Both the position numbers and the translations under genes were made by a program. 64,000 bases of DNA, from positions 159,269 through 223,268 of the forward strand of contig DASWNP010000003.1 in NCBI GenBank assembly GCA_036399175.1. The letters run 5' to 3'. Positions 9,243 to 17,488 of the stretch are shown in pieces (the stretch's first letter is position 1; each line of letters opens with the position of its first letter). The stretch comes from DASWNP01 sp036399175 (GTDB lineage: Bacteria; Acidobacteriota; Blastocatellia; Pyrinomonadales; Pyrinomonadaceae). Below the pieces are notes generated by a model, which searched no databases, was not told where the DNA came from, and worked only from the letters and a program-made list of their open reading frames with translations.

Positions 9243-9743
9243 ATGGCGAAGTCCGGCCACAAAGGTATTAGTCGCATCGACCAACCCGAACGAAACACGC
9301 ATGGATGGTATGTGAGGGTTCATTTCAACAACACGAAGCGAGTGAAATTCTTCAGCGACAAGACGCACGGAGGTAAAGAAGAAGCGCTCGAACAGGCCGT
9401 GCTTTATCGAAATCAGGCCGAGAAGGAGCTTGGCAAGCCGCGCACGAACCGACTCGTCATCGCGCGCAACCCGCGCAATCGCTCCGGCATTACCGGCATC
9501 CAGCGCAAGACGAAACGGATACGCACCGAAGCGGGCGAGCGCGTCATCAGAAACGTCTACGAGATAACGTGGAGCCCCGAGCCCGGAAGGATGAAGAGAG
9601 CGTGGGTCTCGATAGACGAGTACGGCGAAGAGGCGGCCTTTCGTAAAGCTTGCGCCATCCGCCGCGAGAAAGAGAAGGAGATGTACGGCTCGGTCGTCGG
9701 CACGAACTGGGAGGCCAGCCTCAGCAAGTTCTTCGCCGCCTGA
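9243..9743 (+). CDS. Stand-alone protein with two AP2-like DNA-binding domains
   Basis: A 166-residue basic protein with two similar segments. Residues 8-62 begin GISRIDQPERNTHGWYVRVH and residues 78-152 begin SGITGIQRKTKRI. Each has three strands with conserved aromatic/Arg residues followed by an amphipathic helix with AA..YR or AFRKACA. This matches the AP2/ERF-like fold, which in bacteria usually sits inside HNH homing endonucleases or integrases. No nuclease motif is present here. A strong AAGGAGATT ribosome binding site lies 10 bases or so upstream of the ATG. A perfect palindromic terminator follows at 9791-9830. It probably binds DNA; the target is unknown. Confidence 0.6.
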   Translation: MAKSGHKGISRIDQPERNTHGWYVRVHFNNTKRVKFFSDKTHGGKEEALEQAVLYRNQAEKELGKPRTNRLVIARNPRNRSGITGIQRKTKRIRTEAGERVIRNVYEITWSPEPGRMKRAWVSIDEYGEEAAFRKACAIRREKEKEMYGSVVGTNWEASLSKFFAA

Positions 9744-9790
9744 GCGCGCCGCCGCTTCAAATCGAGACCGCATCGAAGATTCAAATGCGA

Positions 9791-9830
9791 AAAGAAGCAG
9801 GGCGACTATCGATAGTCGCCCTGCTTCTTT
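9791..9830. terminator. Perfect 40-base palindrome, bidirectional terminator
   Basis: Two 20-base halves are exact reverse complements, starting AAAGAAGCAGGGCG and ending CGCCCTGCTTCTTT. A-rich and T-rich flanks suit termination from both sides. It lies between the AP2-like gene on the plus strand and the oxygenase gene on the minus strand. Confidence 0.85.
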
Positions 9831-9890
9831 TCATTTCTCGACGGAAAGGTTTGCGTGCCAGCCCGACACACTTCGATTCTCTCTCGCAGC

Positions 9891-10577
9891 TCAACTCTTA
9901 CTGCTGCAAGCCCAGAGAGCGGGTGTCGATGCGGCGTTGAAGTCGGGTCGGGGGATTTGCTGTTTGAACTCGTCTGTGAAATGCCCGTCCACCCGGATGC
10001 TGAAAGACAAGCCTTCCTGCGGGTCGGAGCCGTGAAACTGATTGACGGTGTCGAACCATGCGCTGTAGCTCTCGACGTAGAGCTTCTCCTTCGTCCGGTG
10101 ATTGAACATGTAGAAGGGCTTCTCAAGGTTGGTGCGAAACCAGATGAACTCGTGGCATAGCTCGATGCTCTCGTGGTCTCTGTGAGCCGAGACGGGGCGA
10201 GCCACGTCGTCGTACATGATGAGCATGCGGGCGGTCGCCTTGAAGGGCAGCGTGTCGATGAAGTCCATCAGCAGCGAAAATTCTTCCGCATCTTTCGTGC
10301 GCTCCCAAAGCTCCGGCTTGTCCAGGTCGTAGTAGTTATCGGGAAGCTTCGAGCCTGCGAGATAAATCATCCTTGAGCCCGGCAGGTCGGGGCTCTCCTC
10401 GTCCAGCTTGAAAGGGCCTGTGTAGAATTGAATATCTTTCTGCGCCGCGCGGTGGCGCTCGACTCCCTCACGGATGTAGCCGTCAAGAGACTTCAATCTC
10501 TCAACGTCGATGAACTCGTCGAAGGATTTGTAGCAAGGATACTTGATGCGCGAATCTATCTTCGCCTGCTCTATCAT
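9891..10577 (-). CDS. 2OG-Fe(II) oxygenase-like protein
   Basis: About 228 residues. The C-terminal half has the pattern of a jelly-roll non-haem iron oxygenase: an HRDHE segment (HxD-type ligands), a distal His in NQFHGSD, and an Arg in SIRVDGHF suited to binding 2-oxoglutarate. The N-terminal region has no recognisable domain. ATG at 10577 is preferred over the upstream in-frame start because AGGGAAGG precedes it by about ten bases. The gene is transcribed away from the ATP-grasp/decarboxylase fusion across a 541-base shared regulatory region. A role in the same pathway, such as hydroxylating an amino acid or peptide, is inferred from that arrangement only. Confidence 0.6.
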   Translation of the reverse strand: MIEQAKIDSRIKYPCYKSFDEFIDVERLKSLDGYIREGVERHRAAQKDIQFYTGPFKLDEESPDLPGSRMIYLAGSKLPDNYYDLDKPELWERTKDAEEFSLLMDFIDTLPFKATARMLIMYDDVARPVSAHRDHESIELCHEFIWFRTNLEKPFYMFNHRTKEKLYVESYSAWFDTVNQFHGSDPQEGLSFSIRVDGHFTDEFKQQIPRPDFNAASTPALWACSSKS

Positions 10578-11118
10578 GTGAGTGTGCCTTCCCTTTGCTT
10601 CAGTCTTCGATTGCGCGTCGCGGAGCGAGGCGTCAGCGGCCATGCCGCTCGCCTGTAACGCTCGGCAATCATGTCACGGCTCGCAAAAATTTGTACAGCA
10701 TCACGCTCTCTCTCGCATGAAGCCTCGCACGCACTGTTGTAGTGATAGATGAAAAGCTCGCGCACAGGTTAGCACGAATGTTTCGTACGCAAGCGAACAG
10801 ACATTCTGACGGCAAAAATAGTAACGTGAAAAAACTCTAATGTTAACTGCTGAAGCCGTCGTCGAGCACCCGAGAGGATAAAAACGTGTCTGATGACGGT
10901 TTTTCTCTTTGAGGCGCGCGAAAACCTCCTTTCGACATCGAGAGATGCGCGCCGCGACTACCTAATACAGAGCAAATAATGCTAAAGTATCAGCCAAAAC
11001 TTGAACGCTAACGACCTGAGCACAACTTTACTAGAGGCAGAAACAACAAGCGGCCTCACGGTGACTTAGCTAAGAGGGAAGTTGTAGTCTTCACTTTGCC
11101 TCTGCTCATAAGGAGAAT
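10578..11118. promoter_or_regulatory. Divergent intergenic region between oxygenase and ATP-grasp fusion
   Basis: A 541-base gap, visibly more AT-rich than its surroundings between 10780 and 11060, lies between two divergent genes. It must hold promoters for both. The plus-strand gene has a strong AAGGAG site at 11109-11114. No confident -35/-10 pair, operator or structured RNA could be called. Confidence 0.45.
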
Positions 11119-13425
11119 ATGAAAATCTATATCAGCGGGCTTTACTGTGGGACGAACCCACAGCCCGGCGTAGGAATTGCGCGCTCTGTCAGACAGGCAT
11201 ACCCGGAGGCGACTCTGGTCGGAGTCGAGTATTCGACGCGCAGTTCCGGCATACACTGGCACGATTTCGACGAGCTTTGGCTGCAAAGACCCTGGGAAGA
11301 ACTGTCGCTTGAAGAGCATGGAAGACTCATCCGTGAGCTGCTCGATTCGGGCGCTCTCTGGATTTCCGGCAGCGACCTTGAGTCGATGTGGCTGGCGAGC
11401 GTCTTCCCCGACGGGCACGCAAATCTGCTCGCGCCTCCGGCAGAAGCTCTACAGAAGGTGAGCAAGCCACACATCTCTGCGAGCAAGGGGCTGCCCATGC
11501 GCATCCCCGTCTACATCACGACCGAGCATTCCGATTGGGAGCTGCACGCCTTCTGTCGTCAGTACGGCTGGAGGGTCTGGCTCAAAGGGCCTTATTACGA
11601 TGCGGTGAAGACGAGCACTTGGCCTGTCTTCGAGGCGGCGCGCTCGGCGCTCTCGCGCGTCTGGTCAACCGAAAGACTTTTTCTACAGGCGCACGTCACG
11701 GGCTACGAAGAATCCATCAGCCTTTCGGCATACAAGGGCGAGTTGCTCGGCGCTGTCAGCATGCGCAAGCGCGAGGTGACGGAAGAGAACAAGACCTGGG
11801 CGGGCGACGTGTCGGAAGCGCCGGAAGAGATATTAGACCCCTTGCGGAAAATCATCAGAGAGCTTGGCTGGACGGGCGGCGCAGAGCTTGAGATGGTGCG
11901 CGACGTGGAGGGGCAATTGTGGCTGCTCGAATGGAATCCGAGATTCCCCGCGTGGATTCACGGCGCAACCATCACGGGACATAACATCCCGGGTCTGCTC
12001 GTGCAGGGGGCAACGGGCGTGCCGATGAAACCGACGCCGGTTGCCAGCGAACAGTTCACGCGCGTCGTCCTCGAAGTGCCCGTGCGCTCGCAGTTTCCTC
12101 TGCCGCCTCTGCCCGAGCCGTTCTCGTCCGGCTTCGGACATTCGATGAAACATCCTTCGGGGCTGCCCGTGCTGGCCGAACGCCTGCATAAGATGAGCGA
12201 GGAGGAGCAGAACGGCAACAACGGACGCAGTAGCAGCAACGGCAACGGTAACGGCAACGGCCATGTGTTTACCGACGTGAAGCTCGCGCCCGTCGTGCCG
12301 CCGACGTTTCTGGAAGACCTCTCGGCCTTCGACTTCCCCGAAGTGGAGACTCCTTCCTGGCTCTTTCTCGAACGCACGGCCTCCTCGCTCTTCAAGCGCG
12401 CCGCACAGCTAGCGAAAAAACTGAGCACGCAGGCGACGACCGTGACGAACGCTTACAGCATCAAGACCAACCCGGACGAGAGGATGATTCGGCTCGCGCG
12501 CGAGTCGGGATTCTTAGCCGAAGCCATCAGCCTGCTGGAAGTTCAGAAGGCACTCGATGTCGGCTTCAAGCCGGAGGAAGTTATCCTTAACGGGCCGGGC
12601 AAGTGGTGGCCGGAAGGTCTCATGCCGCGCTCGGCGCTGCACGCCGTCTTCTGCGATTCAAACGCCGATTTGCGCCGGGTGGTTGCCGCGATGGAGCGCC
12701 GGGAGCTTCAGTCGAAGATAGTCGGCGTTCGCTTGCGCACGCCGCACATCGCTTCGCGCTTCGGCATCCCGGTTGACACGCCGGAGGTCTTCAAAACGCT
12801 CGTCGATTCCATCGGCCTGCTGCCGCGCGAGTGCACGTTCGGCGTCCACTTCCACATGGCGAGCAGCAACATAGGCGTCCAGCAATGGTGGCATCTCTTC
12901 GAGGCGATGCTCAGGTGGTGTCGCTCCATCGAATCGCTGACGGGACGCACAATCGAAGTGCTCGACGTGGGCGGCGGTTGGTTTCCAGACGACTGGCACG
13001 GCGATTCCGACGACAAGTTTGCGACCGCCGTCGCGCGTGCGCGCGAGACGCTGCCGCGCGTCAGCCAGATTGTCTCCGAGCCGGGCAAGGCGATGGCGCA
13101 GCCTTCGATGGCGCTCGCCGTGCGCGTTTTGGAGATTGAAGAGACCGAAGGCGAGATTAGAGAGGCGGTCGTCGATGGCTCTATCGCCGAGCTGCCGATG
13201 CACTTTTTCCAGCCGCACAGAATTCTCCGGCAGGATGCTCGCACGGGAAGTTGGGAGGCTTTGAAGCGAGGCAAGACGCACCTCTTGGGAAGGCTCTGCA
13301 TGGAGCACGACATAGTGGCGTCGAATGTCGAGTTGCCGGAGGGAGTTGAAGTCGGCGACGTTCTGGTCTTCTGTGATGCTGGTGCTTACGATAGGAGCAT
13401 GTCATATGTCTTTGGCCGAGGATAA
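11119..13425 (+). CDS. ATP-grasp ligase fused to fold-type III PLP decarboxylase
   Basis: A 768-residue two-enzyme fusion. Residues 1-330 form an ATP-grasp module with GGAELEMVRD and LLEWNPRFPAWIHGAT carrying the metal- and nucleotide-binding residues. An Asn/Gly/Ser-rich linker (about 355-378) follows. Residues 390-768 resemble diaminopimelate/ornithine decarboxylases: PLP lysine Lys449 in AYSIKTNP, the HFHMASSNIG segment, EPGKAMAQPS, the Cys of GRLCMEHD, and DAGAYDRSMS at the C terminus. The pair could join an amino acid to a carrier or peptide and then decarboxylate it, as the separate proteins BtrJ and BtrK do in butirosin synthesis. That comparison is inference. Its end overlaps the next gene by 20 bases. 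Confidence 0.85.
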   Translation: MKIYISGLYCGTNPQPGVGIARSVRQAYPEATLVGVEYSTRSSGIHWHDFDELWLQRPWEELSLEEHGRLIRELLDSGALWISGSDLESMWLASVFPDGHANLLAPPAEALQKVSKPHISASKGLPMRIPVYITTEHSDWELHAFCRQYGWRVWLKGPYYDAVKTSTWPVFEAARSALSRVWSTERLFLQAHVTGYEESISLSAYKGELLGAVSMRKREVTEENKTWAGDVSEAPEEILDPLRKIIRELGWTGGAELEMVRDVEGQLWLLEWNPRFPAWIHGATITGHNIPGLLVQGATGVPMKPTPVASEQFTRVVLEVPVRSQFPLPPLPEPFSSGFGHSMKHPSGLPVLAERLHKMSEEEQNGNNGRSSSNGNGNGNGHVFTDVKLAPVVPPTFLEDLSAFDFPEVETPSWLFLERTASSLFKRAAQLAKKLSTQATTVTNAYSIKTNPDERMIRLARESGFLAEAISLLEVQKALDVGFKPEEVILNGPGKWWPEGLMPRSALHAVFCDSNADLRRVVAAMERRELQSKIVGVRLRTPHIASRFGIPVDTPEVFKTLVDSIGLLPRECTFGVHFHMASSNIGVQQWWHLFEAMLRWCRSIESLTGRTIEVLDVGGGWFPDDWHGDSDDKFATAVARARETLPRVSQIVSEPGKAMAQPSMALAVRVLEIEETEGEIREAVVDGSIAELPMHFFQPHRILRQDARTGSWEALKRGKTHLLGRLCMEHDIVASNVELPEGVEVGDVLVFCDAGAYDRSMSYVFGRG

Positions 13426-14113
13426 CAAGCTGATTGCATGCAACAAGCCGTTTGACGTGAACGAGACCGATTTCGTCGATGCGACGGCGGCGATGGAGAA
13501 GTGGCAGCACTGCGCCTCGTCCTGCATGTCGCATCACGGCGAGGCGTGCTGCCAGATAGCGCGCGAGTGGATTTTCTCGATGGACTTCTCGCAACTGAAC
13601 GCGGGCAACCCCCTGACGGGGCCGCGCTGGCTCAGGCAGAAGTTCGCGTGGGGCGCAGCCACCTGGCCGCTCTACTGGTGCGAGGCCGTCAAGCAGAAGA
13701 AGCTCGACTGCGGCGCGCTGGCCGCGCTCTCTTATGAGATTTTCACGGCGCGCGGCGTCAAGAGTTTTCCCGTCCAGTTGATACACCAGTACACGGAGGA
13801 CGCGGCTCGTCACTGGTACAAGGGATGGAACGGCGACGAGACGACCGTCCACTGGATTAAGGAAGATTTGATTTACCACGAAGGCTGCGCCGTGCTCGTC
13901 GGCGAAAGCGAGATAAAGGTCTGGGACTCGACCGCCAGTTGGTGGATAAGTCCGAAGCAGATTGGCGGCTACGGCGGCGTGCTCGTCCTGCGCGTCTTCG
14001 CCGAGCAGGGCGCTTACCCGAACGGCTTTACTTGGGGCGCGCATCGCATCTTCCCGAACCAGTGGCAGAAGATAGAACGCGCACGCAGAAAAGCGACGAG
14101 CGCCACAGCTTAA
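13406..14113 (+). CDS. Transglutaminase-like cysteine enzyme coupled to the ATP-grasp fusion
   Basis: About 235 residues. The segment KKLDCGALAALSYEIFTARG has the Cys-bearing helix of transglutaminase-like enzymes, and a later His (VHW or YHEGC) and Asp (KVWDSTASWW) could complete a triad. Four Cys and several Trp residues cluster near the N terminus (WQHCASSC...EACCQIA). The start at 13406 lies inside the upstream gene, with AGGAG nine bases before it, which indicates translational coupling. Such enzymes hydrolyse or transfer amide bonds. Acting on a product of the upstream ligase/decarboxylase is an inference. A strong terminator follows at 14140-14186. Confidence 0.6.
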   Translation: MSLAEDNKLIACNKPFDVNETDFVDATAAMEKWQHCASSCMSHHGEACCQIAREWIFSMDFSQLNAGNPLTGPRWLRQKFAWGAATWPLYWCEAVKQKKLDCGALAALSYEIFTARGVKSFPVQLIHQYTEDAARHWYKGWNGDETTVHWIKEDLIYHEGCAVLVGESEIKVWDSTASWWISPKQIGGYGGVLVLRVFAEQGAYPNGFTWGAHRIFPNQWQKIERARRKATSATA

Positions 14114-14139
14114 GTCTGAAGCGAACTTTGAAAAAGTGA

Positions 14140-14186
14140 GAGCGCGCAAGCGGCAAATCATCTTTGCCGCTTGCGCGCTCTTTTTT
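14140..14186. terminator. Bidirectional rho-independent terminator
   Basis: An 18-base perfect stem (14140-14157 with 14163-14180) has a five-base loop, a T6 run on the right and an A5 run on the left. It separates the convergent transglutaminase-like and receptor genes. Confidence 0.92.
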
Positions 14187-14205
14187 GTAGCCGTGCTCGC
14201 TTCGT

Positions 14206-17200
14206 TTAGAAGCTGAAGCGAACCTGCCCGACGATGCGACGGTTGCCTGCGGACGAGTTGCCGCCGCCGCCGGGGCCGAAGCCGAAGCCTCCGCCGGTCG
14301 AGAGCGACTGGCCGAAGAGCGGCGAGCTGAGGTTGCCGACGGGCGTTCCCTCGTTGGTGTTGTTCAGGAGATTCTGCACCTGCAAGGAGAAGGTCAGGTT
14401 ATAGCGGTTCTCAGACGAGCCTGAGCCTCCGCCCATTCTTCCGCCGCGACCACCGCCGCCTCCTCTTCCGCCTCCGCCGAAGCCGCCGCCTCTGCGCCCG
14501 CCGCGTCCTCCGCCAACGCCGCCCAGGTCGCTGCGTCCGTCTCCTGCTGCACCGTCCTGCGTTGCGGCTGCTGCCGCCGCGTTACCCTGTGAGCCGCCGA
14601 AGCCGAAGGTACGGCTGAGGCCGAGGTTGACGGTGAAGAAGGAAGGCCCGTTGCCGAAGTTGCGCGGAATGATTTCCTGACCGGGCGAAGGGTTCGGGTC
14701 GAACGCGCCGAAGGGCGTCTGGACGACGCCGGGCTTCGTCAAATCGTTGGCGAAGGCCGGGCGCTCAGTGAAGAGGGTGTCGCCGTTGGTGTCGCGCCCC
14801 GTCGTGATGTTGAAGGGGCGTCCCGACGAAGCGATGACGAAGGGGTTCAGTCGAAGACCGAGAGGCGCGTTGATTGTGCCGCTCAGGACGAAACGGTGAC
14901 GCACGTCGAAGGATGCGCGCCCGTATTCGCCGCTCAGGTCGTACTGGTTCATGGGGAACGTGCCCGCGCCGTCCGTGTCGCTCTCGGCCTTGCTCAGAAT
15001 GTAGCGGGCGTTCAAAGAGACGTTTCGGCTCAGGCGATTGTTGACGCCGAAGATTAACTGGTTCTGATTGAGCCGACCGCTCGACTCGTATTGATAGATG
15101 TTGCCCGCACCGGCAAAGGGTCGGACGCCGCTTCCAGCGATGCCAGAGACGAACGTGCCGGGCAGGGGCGCATTGATGTTGCGTGAGCGCAGCAGATGAA
15201 GCGAGCGCGAGTTGATGAAGGTCGCCGAGAAGGTGAAGTTGCGCGGCAGTTGTCGCTCAAGGCTCAGGCTCGACTGAATCGTGTAGGGCGCTTGCAGGTC
15301 TTCGGACAGAAGCCGGGTGGTCTGCGGAAGCGCGAAGCCCGTGAGCGTCTCAATCGTCGGCACGTTCGTCACGCCGCCGAGCGTAAACTGCGCGAGGTCT
15401 AAGACCGACGGGTCTGTGACTAAGAACTGCTGCTGGTTTGTGCCGTTGAAGCGATTGGCTTGCAGCGTCAGGTTCTCGCCGATGCGGTCGTAGAAGATGC
15501 CGAAGCCGCCGCGAATCACGGTCTGCGGTTGACGCTGGCCGCCGCCCGCGCCTGGCGACCATGCGAAGGCGAGGCGCGGCGCGAAGTTGAAGTTGCTGCT
15601 GATGTTCGACTGCGTTTCGTAGCGCAGTCCGAGCGAGAGCGTGAGGTCTGGGCGCACGCGCCAGTCGTCCTGCACGAAGGCTCCGAAGTCTATCTGACTG
15701 ACGCTCGCCAACGGGTTTCCGCCCGCAATCTGGAACTGCGTTGCGCCGCCGCCGAGCGCGCGTATCTGCGCAGGCGTGAAGCCCTGCTGCTGGAAAAGAA
15801 GCGTGCGGCGATAGCGCTCAAGGCTCGTGATGGAAGCAAGCACAGGCTGCCCGTCCGCGCCGAGGACGATTTGGTTGCCGGCGTCGAGCTGCGGCGCGAG
15901 GCCGCCCGCGAAGGTGAACGTGCCGCCGAAGTTGTTGGGCGAAACGTCTTTGATGGAGATGCCTCGCACGCGCGCGCCGAACTTCAGGGCGTGGCTGCCG
16001 AGCGTCCATGAAGTGTTGTTGCCAAGCTCCCAACGGTTCTCGTCGCCCGAGGCGAGGCCGACCTGTGCGCCGCCGCCCGTGAAGGCGTCGAGCACGCGGA
16101 TAGTCGGCAGGGAGTTGTCGCCAAGCTGCTCGCTGCGGCGGCGTATGAACTGAAAGCGCGTTTCGTTGACGATTGAGCCGTTGATGATGGCCGTCTCGGT
16201 CAACTGGAAAGTGTGCTCTGTGTTCGACGAATCGAAAGCGCGCGAGAGCAGGTTGAAATCGCCCGCGCCGGTGTTCTCGCGCTCGGTGCGCGCGAAGGTG
16301 TAGCGGGCGACGAGCGTGTTCGTCGCGTTCAACTGGTAATCGACACGGGGGCTGAAAGTAGTGCGACGAAGCGGCGTGACGAGCGAGAGCTGGAAAGGCT
16401 CGGGCACGAGCGCCGAGTTGAGCACGGTCGCGTTGATAACGTCGTTATCGTCCACTTCGCGGCGCTCGAAGTCGAAGAAGAACGAAGCCTTCTTCGAGAC
16501 GAGCGGGCCGCCGAAGTTTCCGCCGTACTGGCGCGACTGGTAGGGCGCGCGGTTGGGCGCAAACGGGTTGCGCGAGTTGAGGCTTTCGTCGTTGAAGCTG
16601 AAGAAGCCCTGTCCTCTGAATCTGTCAGTGCCGGGCTTCGTCAAAATCTCGATGCGACCGAAGCCGAGACGGTCGTACTCGGCAGAGAAGGGATTCGAGT
16701 TGATGCGAACTTCGCGTATGGATTCACGCGGCGGCAGACGCCCGCCCGTGAAGCCGTCGATGAAAACCTGACCGCCGTTCGGCCCGGCGGAAGGGCCTGC
16801 GAGCGCCTGCAAGGCTTCTTCCAAATCGTCGGGGTCTTCGGGCAGAGCGTCGAGGTCTGCGCCGCGCAGCACGATTGCGCCCGCGTTGTTTTCGGGCTCG
16901 GTGCTGACGGGCGCTTCCGAAGCGATAGTCACTTCTTCCGCCGCAATCGTCACGCTCAGAGTGATGTCCAGAGCGCCCGAGCGTCCGGCGGCGACTTCGT
17001 ATGTGTTCTCATACTGCGCGAAGCCTGCGGCCTGCGCCCTGATGGTGTAAGCGCCCGCCGCGAGACCGCTCAGGACGTAGACGCCGTCCTCGTCGGTCGT
17101 CGCGGTCTTCTCCGCGCCGCTCGCGTCTGCGGCGACGACGGTCGCGCCGATAATCACGCCGCCGAACTCGTCTTTGACGCGCCCGCGCAGAGTGCCCCCC

Positions 17201-17289
17201 GCTCCCTGCGCGAGCGCCGCGCTGACCGCGAGCGTCAGCGCAATAATCAAGCTGATACTTCTCTTTATCAATCCGTTGAATAAATGCAT
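14206..17289 (-). CDS. TonB-dependent receptor, Oar-like, with N-terminal carboxypeptidase-regulatory domain
   Basis: About 1027 residues. A signal peptide is followed by a carboxypeptidase-regulatory-like beta domain (GTLRGRVKDEFGGVIIGATV), a plug region (LDALPEDPDDLEEALQALAG) and a long outer-membrane beta barrel that ends in Phe (QVRFSF). This architecture is abundant in Acidobacteria and typical of Oar/OmpA-like receptors. Near the C terminus a loop of about 45 residues is almost wholly Gly and Arg (GGGRGGRRGGGFGGGG and similar). ATG at 17289 is chosen because GGGGGAAGG lies just upstream. The substrate is unknown. The neighbouring ECF sigma operon may control it. Confidence 0.85.
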   Translation of the reverse strand: MHLFNGLIKRSISLIIALTLAVSAALAQGAGGTLRGRVKDEFGGVIIGATVVAADASGAEKTATTDEDGVYVLSGLAAGAYTIRAQAAGFAQYENTYEVAAGRSGALDITLSVTIAAEEVTIASEAPVSTEPENNAGAIVLRGADLDALPEDPDDLEEALQALAGPSAGPNGGQVFIDGFTGGRLPPRESIREVRINSNPFSAEYDRLGFGRIEILTKPGTDRFRGQGFFSFNDESLNSRNPFAPNRAPYQSRQYGGNFGGPLVSKKASFFFDFERREVDDNDVINATVLNSALVPEPFQLSLVTPLRRTTFSPRVDYQLNATNTLVARYTFARTERENTGAGDFNLLSRAFDSSNTEHTFQLTETAIINGSIVNETRFQFIRRRSEQLGDNSLPTIRVLDAFTGGGAQVGLASGDENRWELGNNTSWTLGSHALKFGARVRGISIKDVSPNNFGGTFTFAGGLAPQLDAGNQIVLGADGQPVLASITSLERYRRTLLFQQQGFTPAQIRALGGGATQFQIAGGNPLASVSQIDFGAFVQDDWRVRPDLTLSLGLRYETQSNISSNFNFAPRLAFAWSPGAGGGQRQPQTVIRGGFGIFYDRIGENLTLQANRFNGTNQQQFLVTDPSVLDLAQFTLGGVTNVPTIETLTGFALPQTTRLLSEDLQAPYTIQSSLSLERQLPRNFTFSATFINSRSLHLLRSRNINAPLPGTFVSGIAGSGVRPFAGAGNIYQYESSGRLNQNQLIFGVNNRLSRNVSLNARYILSKAESDTDGAGTFPMNQYDLSGEYGRASFDVRHRFVLSGTINAPLGLRLNPFVIASSGRPFNITTGRDTNGDTLFTERPAFANDLTKPGVVQTPFGAFDPNPSPGQEIIPRNFGNGPSFFTVNLGLSRTFGFGGSQGNAAAAAATQDGAAGDGRSDLGGVGGGRGGRRGGGFGGGGRGGGGGRGGRMGGGSGSSENRYNLTFSLQVQNLLNNTNEGTPVGNLSSPLFGQSLSTGGGFGFGPGGGGNSSAGNRRIVGQVRFSF

Positions 17290-17377
17290 TACCTTCCCCC
17301 TGATAAAAACTGATTCGCTTGAGTGGCAGTCGTCCTGCCCCAATTCCGAATCCTGAAAATCTGCTGTTCGATGTCGC

Positions 17378-17456
17378 CTGTAGGGGCGAGCCCTTCAGCC
17401 CTTGAGCTTGCTGCTCAGTCGGGCGGACTGAAGGACTCGAACCCTCCCCCCTACAG
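17378..17456. repeat. REP-like imperfect palindrome
   Basis: CTGTAGGGG at 17378 and CCCCCTACAG ending at 17456 form the ends of an inverted repeat. A second matching block is CCTTCAG/CTGAAGG, and the right half carries about nine extra bases. An inner hairpin GAGC/GCTC closes the loop. It sits between the receptor start and the DUF5666 stop. Confidence 0.6.
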
Positions 17457-17488
17457 TTCGTTCGGCGTGCGCCGATGCTTGTTCGGTC

